Notes under the pieces: model-generated
The model's database searches: none
The model's input: only the letters and a program-made list of their open reading frames with translations
Told to the model about the DNA's origin: nothing
NCBI RefSeq assembly: GCF_018143015.1
Contig: NC_054752.1
Coordinates: 3,929,216-3,993,215 of the forward strand
Reading direction: 5' to 3'
DNA: 64,000 nt
Source: Lytechinus variegatus
Lineage: Eukaryota; Echinodermata; Echinoidea; Temnopleuroida; Toxopneustidae
Translations under genes and position numbers: made by a program
Shown here: in pieces, positions 56,301-64,000 of the stretch
Layout of the letters: every line of letters begins with the position of its first letter
Numbering within the stretch: position 1 is the stretch's first letter

Positions 56301-56554
56301 AATAGCTATAGCTACCGCATGCCAACAAAACTCATGCATTGCGGGGAAATGTGAACACAAGAACAAATGCCATCTGTTGAAATTGTCAATGGGGAAAAGC
56401 AAACAAAGGAGATGATGAATTACAGTAGTCAGCCAGTTTCAGGTCTTACTAGTCAGCCAAATTTAGACAAGATACAAACACTGCAGCTAATAGATTTGTG
56501 AATAAAAATGGATAGAAATGTTTCAGCACATTGCTTACTGGAACCGGATAGTCC
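53389..56554 (-). CDS. Candidate terminal exons of an unidentified minus-strand gene
   Basis: Read on the minus strand, three segments with good splice sites join in frame: a 16-nt microexon 56554-56539 (TTCAG before, GTAAGC after), 55832-55792 (TTTGCAG before, GTAAGT after) and 53425-53389, ending in TGA after a very strong acceptor (T-rich run then CACAG). The joined peptide is DYPVP, GESLKSFIRIGTSA, then SLSSRAKYAEV. The following 2.1 kb down to about 51300 is almost repeat-free and has AATAAA on the minus strand at about 51310, fitting a long 3' UTR. No upstream exon was found before the ABCB gene and the protein family is not recognised, so a chance alignment of splice-like sites remains possible. 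Confidence 0.3.
54083..54541. mobile_element. MITE with TTTCACACGG ends, long copy
   Basis: The left end CTCTTTCACACGGTAAAG and the right end TTCACGTGTGAAAAGGCC are inverted. Inner AATGATGATTCCAG and AATGATGATTCAAG also fit. About 460 bp; a shorter relative is at 33314-33481. Confidence 0.6.
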
Positions 56555-58604
56555 CTGAATTAAAGTCTATTAAAATAAGTGCATAAAGTAATGAATGGAT
56601 CAACCCATTAGCTACTACTAGAATTGGATGATCATTGTTTAAAAAAAATCTATTGGAATTACATGTATATACAGTAAAGACTTCAGAGGTCATTGTGGCC
56701 AGGGTATTAGTTTAAAACACCAAAATTCAAACAACAAAATGAAAGCACTGCTAACAAGTAAAATACTTAATATTCATGGAATACATCATCACAAACAAAA
56801 AAGAACTTAAAGTAAACAACATACCAATTAGCCTATTGGTACTAGCCTCTGAGCATCGCAATGTTATTATTGTATAAATAAATATTTCTTTATCAAGCCT
56901 CACAGATATTGCATACAAAAAAGGTGAAAATTCCATTAAACCAAGTGCAGTATTTAGATGAAACGAGGTGCCATAATATAATTTTGGTTTTGATTGTCGA
57001 GGAAAATTCTGTTTGCACATAGAATATGCACAATAGGATTCAGCTCAGGAAAGTCACGATACTGGTTCGAATCAATCGCAACTGTGAGCCCATTTCAAAA
57101 CAATAGCAACTCTGAGATCGGTTTTGACGCAAGTGCAACTATGATACAGATTAAAATCAACCACAACTTATAGCACAGTCTGAATCAGTCACAACTTTTA
57201 GAAACAAATGCAACCCTTGATGAGCAAGCCAGAAATATGAATATGTGTATAACCAACAAAAAATGTACAAATACATGAAGGATAGAGAAAATATATGTGC
57301 ATTCCTACTTCCTTCGTGAAGCTGACAACCATTTGCAGCTTATAAAGTTGGCACACATTGATAAATATTTGCGGATATAAAAATATAAGTGTAATATGGA
57401 CAAATATACAGTCTTTAGACTAAAGTACATACAATGTGAATATTTGACTTAAAAACATGCTAATATGAAGAGGTAGAGGCATTTGGTTTTATGGTTTTGA
57501 ATGGATGTGAGCTTGGTTTTTCAATTCATAGACTTCTAGTTGAATAAATACATAACAATCAGCTGGACATATCATCCCTTTATGGATGTGAAAAAAAGCA
57601 AGTCCACATTCATTCATTTATAAACATGTTACTCGCTAATAAAGCAAGATCACTCATACTTCATCCCATCTTAGTATCAGGAATGTTTTTTTTTTGTATT
57701 TAATACATATATTCTCAACATGTAGCTGGTTACCTGTAAGTGAGTAGTTGAGAAAACACATTGTTCAAAGTTTCAGTATCCTTTTAAAGTTTTTGAAAAT
57801 TGGTCCAAATTCCCTTGCTGCACTTGACTTAATTCATGGGTTAACCATATTCAGTATGTTCAGAGGTTTTGAAGTGCAGCAGTGCTTCGCCCGTAAGAAA
57901 ATTAAATATATATATATATATTTTTTACAAATATCTATGCAAAATATGTCATAGAACCACTACAAAAGTCAGCCTACAGAGTAATAGTGATTAACAGGGA
58001 CAGAGATAATACACAAGAGTACAAATGATAACTAGTAAGTACTGTGTGATAACTTATATGTGAAAAAGTGTTAATATATAAATGTACATGAAGAAATGTT
58101 ATCTACTCTATACCATTTCATACACATCTTTAAACACTAGTTTTTCATCTACATGTACATGACCAAGGGTAGATTAAATACAGAGAAAACGCCTTGTCTA
58201 CCAGCATATCGTGGCCAGGATTGGACCAGGTAGAATGAGATCAAATGGTAAGTAGACAAAGTGGATGTAGGCCAAGAGGCAATCAAGCAAATCAGATGAT
58301 TTGGTTAATTTTCAGTTGGTCTACACCGATCTCAATAACCAGATGGTTCAGGATTACACTAAGTGGGGAAAGACCAAATGGCAGGTAGATCAGGGCTCCG
58401 TAACACAAAGGTTTGCAATCGATCGCTAAATACCGATGACCAATCAAGATCATTGGTGCACGCGCACTCTGTTTAAAATAGTCACTGGGAACCAATCTAT
58501 GCGATTCTCTCATATTACGATTCATCGCAAACCTTTGTGTTACAGAGCCCTGGTGATAATTCCCCAAACAAACTTGTTTCTTCTTGCCAAGCAAAGTGTG
58601 GGGC
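56555..58604. other. AT-rich region downstream of the ABCB gene
   Basis: Contains TAGACCAAATGG-type words (about 58250-58390) and one hairpin MITE (58390-58552), otherwise unique AT-rich sequence. The start of the ABCB 3' UTR must lie at its right end; no convincing polyadenylation signal was located close to the stop codon. Confidence 0.5.
58390..58552. mobile_element. MITE with CAGGGCTCCGTAACACAAAG ends
   Basis: CAGGGCTCCGTAACACAAAG, then GTTTGCAATCG, at the left and its inverted copy (TTTGTGTTACAGAGCCCTG) at the right bound a 163-bp element. It lies 53 bp beyond the ABCB stop codon, so probably within the ABCB 3' UTR. Confidence 0.8.
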
Positions 58605-61600
58605 TCACTGCTGCAGAGACTGGGCCGTGTAGAGCGAATAGTACTGCATCTTCATAGCCATCAGCTCCTCGTGCTTGCCAAACTCTGCCAGCTTCCCCTC
58701 CCGGATGACGGCAATCTTCTCGGCGTTGTGGATGGTGGAGAGACGATGGGCGATGGTGATGCACGTCCGGCCCTTCTTGGCTTCGTCCAAGGCATCTTGG
58801 ACAACCTGCAAACCAAGAAATATTTATGTAACATTCACTGGCTTCGAGAGAGATACCATATGTATTTCACGAAGTAATGATAATAACAATAAATAATAAT
58901 AATAAATAATAACAATAATTAGACTTATATCGTGCCAAATCCACTCTGTAGAGTGCTCAGGCGCTTTTAAGGAGATTATAAAGGAAATTAAGAATTGACG
59001 AAAAATGTTTTAAGGTATTGTTTTAAAGTTTCAGAGGTCAAGCACTGTTTAATGTTTTCAGGGAGGCTATTCCATAACTTGGAGGATAAGTGAACAAATG
59101 ATCTCCCCCCCCCTCCCCCAGGTTTTGGAGACTTTGGGGGTAACGAAAGAAGTGGAAGAGGAGGAACTAAGGACCTTGTAAGGATCATATTGCCAGAGTT
59201 GAGTGACATTAAGTGTGCACAGCGCAGGCAAGCCATCAAGCACGGCACGCACATACACTTGACAAAAAAAAGCCTTGCGCTTGGATTTGATGAAATGGGA
59301 ACATGGTTATGGACCGATAATTTACTACATAGGTGCTACAGGAAAATGACAAATTTGCGCAGGAGATGTGTACGAATATCATGGTCCCTGATCATTCAGC
59401 TGAACCCTGGCAAGGCCATTGTGACATATTTTGTGTGAAGTTAATCAATCAGACTGACAGAACAGCCATTTAAATCTTGTCTCCAGAATGCTTCATTCAG
59501 GTACATGTAATAATCAATGTTATCATCATGTCTTGTTGTAACAAAGAGGTATCACCTAAGAAAGATCTTTGGTCCTTGTTCACTTGCTTGTTTTCTTTCT
59601 TTTCTTCATATATCTATTATTAAAGTTTGATTTCTTACATATCAACAGCAATCGTTTGGCCTGTTTTCTCAAGAGGCATCAATCGTACCATGGTACAAAA
59701 CAATGGACAATGCAGATTTCCGTACATAAATTTTGCTTATTTCATGACATTGTCATGTACATGTGCGATATTTGTCAGCGCATGGGGGCGCTTTTGCATA
59801 TGAAACAGAAGTGTTAAGGTAACTTTACAAATTTTGTCTCTATTTTCGTCTCTTTTCTGTATTGTATTGTTGATGTAGTTGTTGTGATAGTCGTACTAGG
59901 AAGGGTGTTCTCTTAAGCTCCCCTCCCTGATATGACAACATATACAAAGAAAACTCCAATCAAATGTGCACTTTTGGCAAACGGCACTAAAAGGGAAGCA
60001 TGGTAATACAAGAAATCTGCATTAACTATGATACACTTGAAATCTCTTTGAGAATACAGGCCATTACGTTTATGTATATTTTTTTTTTTGGGGGGGGAAA
60101 CAAATAAAAAGAATATGAGAATTTTGAATAATAGACATAAAAGGGCTCACAGATCTGTAAGTATTCCGGGATGGATTGCAGGACTAAAGTCAATTGGATT
60201 TCGATGTGAAAAACTGTTTCAATGGTCACTTACCCTTTCGCTCTCAGTGTCCAAGGCCGACGTAGCTTCGTCCAGCAGCAGGACCTTGGGGTTCCTGACC
60301 AGCGCCCTCGCTATGGCAATCCTCTGCTTCTGACCCCCAGAGAGCTGGGTGCCCTTCGAGCCAACGTTGGTGTCGTATTTCTGTTAATTGGGAGGAGGGA
60401 AAGCAAAGAGAAGTGAATATAAAATGGTCCATTTAATACATGTACAGGCCTGTTTCACATAAATAGTGTACGGTAACTTCGCGGTAATTATCATGGTAAC
60501 AGGGCTCAGCACCCAATTACAATTAAGGTTTCTATGGAAGTTACAATATTGGGTAAATGTACAATAGTTGTAAGTTTTTATGAAACTGGTCCAATGACAT
60601 ACCTACTAACATTTAGCTGTGTGCAGTAAGATCCAAAGTTGGTTTGAAATTTCTGTTAATGGTGGGGACGAAATGTACGGTACTTAGTATTACAATTGAA
60701 TGTGCCATGATACAGTCAACATATGTGGCCAAGCATGGCAAAAGTTGAAAACCCACAAAAACTCTGTTTAATTTTCAGGTAGGCTAACATCAACAGAGGT
60801 TTTGGTCAGAATGGTAAAATTTCAGTTGGTAGTATTTCTTAAAAGAGAAACCTTCTGGGGGTTATGTTGCTGTTTGTTCTTTTTTCTGACCCAAAGTTAT
60901 ACAAGATCAATTACACACATACCATGGGGAGCGAATCCACAAAGTCATGGATGTTAGACTTCTTGGCCGCCTCGATGCACTCTTCCATGGAGACTTCACG
61001 CGAGTTGTCGCCATACTTGATGTTCTCTGCGATGGACAGGTCAAAGAGAATGGGTTCTTGGGACACCAGACCGACCTGGGCACGCTGCCATCGGGTGTTG
61101 AGCAGCGAGGATTCGTGAGAGTCAAACATCTGGGAAAATAAAAAAAAATATTCACAAGAAAAGGCACATAATGTAAGACATAGAGGCAGAAAATATTATG
61201 TGGTTAAAAATTGATAATTACTTCAAATAAAATGTCATGATGACACACTCTAATGTATACCATGATCATCATTATAATCATCACAAGAACCCAACATTAT
61301 CATCACCATTGTCATAATAACTGCCATCATCATCATCTATATTGCCATCACCATCCTAATCATCATCATTGATAATCTTGATCATGATGATGATCATCAT
61401 CATCATCATCTGCGTCACCGTCATAATCATTGCCATCAACATCATCATCACCTATATTGCAAAAATCTTTGAGACCATCTTATTCTCAACAATTTTAATA
61501 ATTTCATGCCACCAGAAACGAACAGACAGGACAAGTGAAAGATACCCTACTACTACATGTACCACAACTTCTACACAAATAAAGCCTCAATGAAATCATG

Positions 61601-63549
61601 GCCATACCAAAACACCCCCCACTTTCATTTCAATGCAAACAGTGCATTTTGAGGTGCATAATAACCTCTGGGATCTGGACCCCTTGACCTCCTTACCACA
61701 AAAACGAATTACTAGTAGTTCATTGTCACTCCCATAAGTATACTGCACATGATCCAAAATCATGTTATTCTGTTGAATAGTTCTTGAGCTAAAGCAAGCA
61801 CAAAAACGAGACGGATGGACAGACAACCCGGACAGCTCAGAAACATCTACGGAAGGTGGATGCATGAAATGCAAAAAAGCGAAATATAGCTCACCAGAGA
61901 TCCTGAGAGAGGATCATAGAACCTCTCAACTAGCTGTATGGTGGTACTCTTCCCGCACCCGCTGCTGCCAACCAGGGCCAGGGTTTCCCCAGGGTTCACC
62001 GAGACGGAAAGCCCCCTCAGGACAGGGACATCGGGACGGGTAGGGTAGCGGAACCGGACGTTATTGAGGCTGATCGATCCGCTGTAGCTTGCCTGTAATG
62101 AGACATAATATGGAATGCATGCAGTGGGCCTGTTCTCATCCATGTATATGATATCATCATGTGCGAGACATAGCCATATACAGGGTTTCCAGCATTCCAA
62201 GAAAACAAAATTCCCTGATATTTCCCTGATGAAGTTTAAAAATTCCCTGATAATTATTTAAACTCATTCCAGGTTTTCTAAGTTGTTGCAGTGAATTACA
62301 GATATTTTCAGCAAAAAAAAAACAATAATGTAAAACTAATTAGTACCACCATAAACATAATTCAATGGATGTTGTTTTGACATGCAACAAAATATGACTA
62401 CCATGCTTTCAACTTTTGGTCTGATCAAAATTCCCAGATTTTACCTCATTTTAGACATTTTCCCCTGATTTAAATTATTTTTTATCGATTCCCTGATTTT
62501 TTCCCTTACTGGAAAAAAGTAAAATAATTTCTGATTTCCCCGATAGACTGGGAACCCTGATAGAAGAGACTCGTACCGGCTTTTCTCCCTCATCGCTGAA
62601 AGTATCAATTTCCGGCTTACGGTCCACCAGATAGAAGAGTTCTCCCGTAGCCACTTTAGCCTTGGAGAAATCTGGTACAGATCCTGCAGCCCGACCTAGC
62701 CCAAAGGCACCAAACATCAGGGCAGAGAATGACCTAGAGCGAGTTGGTTGGAGAGAGAAAGAGTCATTGGTATCATGATAACAGACATTTGACAAGAGGT
62801 GTGATAAAATATTTTGGTTTACTCTCATCAAGTCTATTTTCTATGCCAACTTTGGATTAAGAAGGGGACAAACTGCACCTTAAGTTGGGAGAAAAAATAT
62901 GACTTTTTTTAATGGAATTATGGATGTCACTTTGAAACATTGCCATAGACAGCATGAAACTTTTCAAATGCTCAAAACTCATTTTTTTTCATCTAGCTTT
63001 GATGAAAGTAATAAAATTTGCTTATATGTATCCTTTCTTTTTATTAAACATGATTTCCCCCATGTTTGCTTCTCATCAGCTAAACCCAATTGGCTTAATT
63101 CCTATCATCTGCACCAGACTTAGTCCAATTTCCACTTCATCTACATGTACTTATTATTTTTCACTTTCTCAAAAGAAAACTAGAATCATAAACAATTTAT
63201 CTAACCATACAGAGTGGTGTTAGACGAAATGGTTATGACCTAAATGAAAATCAGACAGATAAAATGTTTAATGGGCTAAACCAAAATAGACCACATGGTT
63301 AGAAGGCGAGCTTGTGAATTACACCAAGCAAGACAATTTACTAGTTAAGTAAACAGAGGGGGCATACACCGTAAACCGACTGGCAATTTACTGTGAGAAG
63401 GTACTTACAGGAATACATCAGTGAACGAAAGCTCTCCGGTCTCAACGAGGTAGGCACCAAGGCGGAAGGTAGCCGAGTAGGCAAAGAAGATGGTGGCCTG
63501 AGAGAAGCCAAAAGCTAGACCGGCTGCAAAAGCTCCCTTGATACCTTGT
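58605..63549 (-). CDS. ABCB1: ABCB1/MDR-type ABC transporter, C-terminal half of the second unit (partial)
   Basis: Six exons on the minus strand: 63549-63409, 62733-62577, 62092-61895, 61129-60923, 60380-60234 and 58805-58605, joining in frame to 349 residues and a stop; the upstream part lies beyond the window. Exons 1-2 encode TM11 ([20 protein letters not shown]), TM12 ([13 protein letters not shown]) and the linker to the nucleotide-binding domain. Then come the A-loop tyrosine (FRYPTRPD), Walker [11 protein letters not shown]-loop VSQEP, signature LSGGQ, Walker [13 protein letters not shown] and H-loop IAHRLST. All catalytic motifs are intact, so this is a working domain. The sequence follows P-glycoprotein closely ([36 protein letters not shown]). 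Full ABCB transporters export hydrophobic compounds at the plasma membrane using ATP. ABCB1 versus ABCB4 or ABCB11 orthology cannot be settled here. Confidence 0.93.
58880..59260 (-). mobile_element. Non-LTR retrotransposon 3' end in an ABCB intron
   Basis: The minus strand encodes a typical reverse-transcriptase C-terminus ([19 protein letters not shown], then [12 protein letters not shown] and stop near 58988), followed by a tail with GCACTCTACAGAGTGG and ending in ATT/ATTG repeats. The N-terminal part is missing. Similar to the dead fragment at 8945-9290. Confidence 0.75.
61262..61460. repeat. ATC/CAT-rich imperfect microsatellite in an ABCB intron
   Basis: Imperfect CAT and ATC triplets with TAA and CTG interruptions cover about 200 bp. 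Non-coding. Confidence 0.8.
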
Positions 63550-63959
63550 CTATAGAAAAGAATTGGTTCATACAATTTGGTACTTGATACATGTAGTATG
63601 TTCGTCAATGCACTTATTCATATTTGATAGTATTCAGGGCAACACACTTTTACCAATGTATAAATTCACTCCTCCCAAGAGCCATATCATGATTTCGGAG
63701 GGTACGTTTTATTAAAGTAAAACTAAGTAACAGTTGGCACCAGTGCTTATCAGCCAACAAGTGGAATGCCTCTGGCCGTCTCACCTGCATCACGCGGTTC
63801 AATATAGCAGCAGTGCTGACTTTGAATACTACTCTAACTCGCACAAGATGTTCAGTGATACATGGTTACTCTTATGTCCACTTTTTATGAACTAGACCAA
63901 TAAACTTACAGAGATATGATGGTTATTCAACAAAAAACCCCAACATGGCCAAAGTTCAT

Positions 63960-63996
63960 TGACCTTACATGACCTTTGACCTTGATCATGTGACCT
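63960..63996. promoter_or_regulatory. Cluster of four TGACCT half-sites (DR4 and DR1 arrangement)
   Basis: TGACCT occurs at 63960, 63970, 63977 and 63991. The first pair is separated by 4 bp (DR4), the second by 1 bp (DR1; AGGTCAAAGGTCA on the minus strand). These are nuclear-receptor half-sites by consensus. The sequence (GGCCAAAGTTCATTGACC and onward) looks like part of a dispersed repeat, cut by the window edge, so a regulatory role is only a possibility. Confidence 0.4.
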
Positions 63997-64000
63997 GAAA

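Noticed and set aside
63650-63844. A further ABCB exon upstream of 63549
   Set aside because: The open frame has no ABC transporter motif or membrane segment and no matching splice phase; the upstream exon is expected outside the window.

Overview
The window is AT-rich, intron-rich animal DNA. It carries many short inverted-repeat transposons (MITEs), tRNA-derived SINEs, a few non-LTR retrotransposon tails, long simple repeats and many 8-20 bp G/C homopolymer runs. This repeat content and the gene families (ankyrin-death-domain proteins, CD20-like four-pass proteins, an ABCB multidrug transporter) best fit an echinoderm, most likely a sea urchin. The organism is an inference; no species-diagnostic gene is present.

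Layout. 1-3392: repeats, a SINE split by a hairpin MITE, and degenerate pieces of an unknown coding unit. 3393-8699 (+): 3' part, probably most, of a gene for about 19 ankyrin repeats plus a C-terminal death domain, in four visible exons. 8700-12060: intergenic, with retrotransposon debris. 12062-22269 (+): CD20/MS4A-like gene A, with a probable noncoding first exon and six coding exons; its 5.2 kb last intron holds a nested hAT-like element full of a 19-bp GC-rich repeat. 22270-26884: intergenic. 26885-47876 (+): tandem paralogue, gene B, with the same exon plan, a 13.7 kb first intron crowded with MITEs and SINEs, and a 1.1 kb GAT array in coding intron 3. 47877-51290: intergenic repeats. 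51290-56560 (-): repeat-poor, with weak evidence for the last exons and long 3' UTR of an unidentified gene. 58605-63549 (-): last six exons of an ABCB1/MDR-type transporter, whose upstream part lies beyond the right edge.

Genes A and B are a clear tandem duplication. All coding introns are phase 0, exons 3 and 4 have the same lengths in both (57 and 162 nt), the C-terminal tails match, and a short block around the proposed first exon is conserved. They differ mainly in the number of YPQGQ repeats at the N-terminus (10 versus 4) and in the repeats that invaded each intron. The three gene families show no functional link.

No bacterial-type system, CRISPR array or operon is present. The most unusual structures are: tandem copies of the gene A exon 4 end together with its splice donor; the nested hAT-like element with regularly spaced GCGAGC repeats; a nested DNA transposon with a clean 7-bp target duplication; a 60-bp-arm hairpin in the gene A 3' UTR; and possible hidden exons on the minus strand. 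Exon boundaries come from reading splice sites and paralogue comparison by eye, without transcript data.
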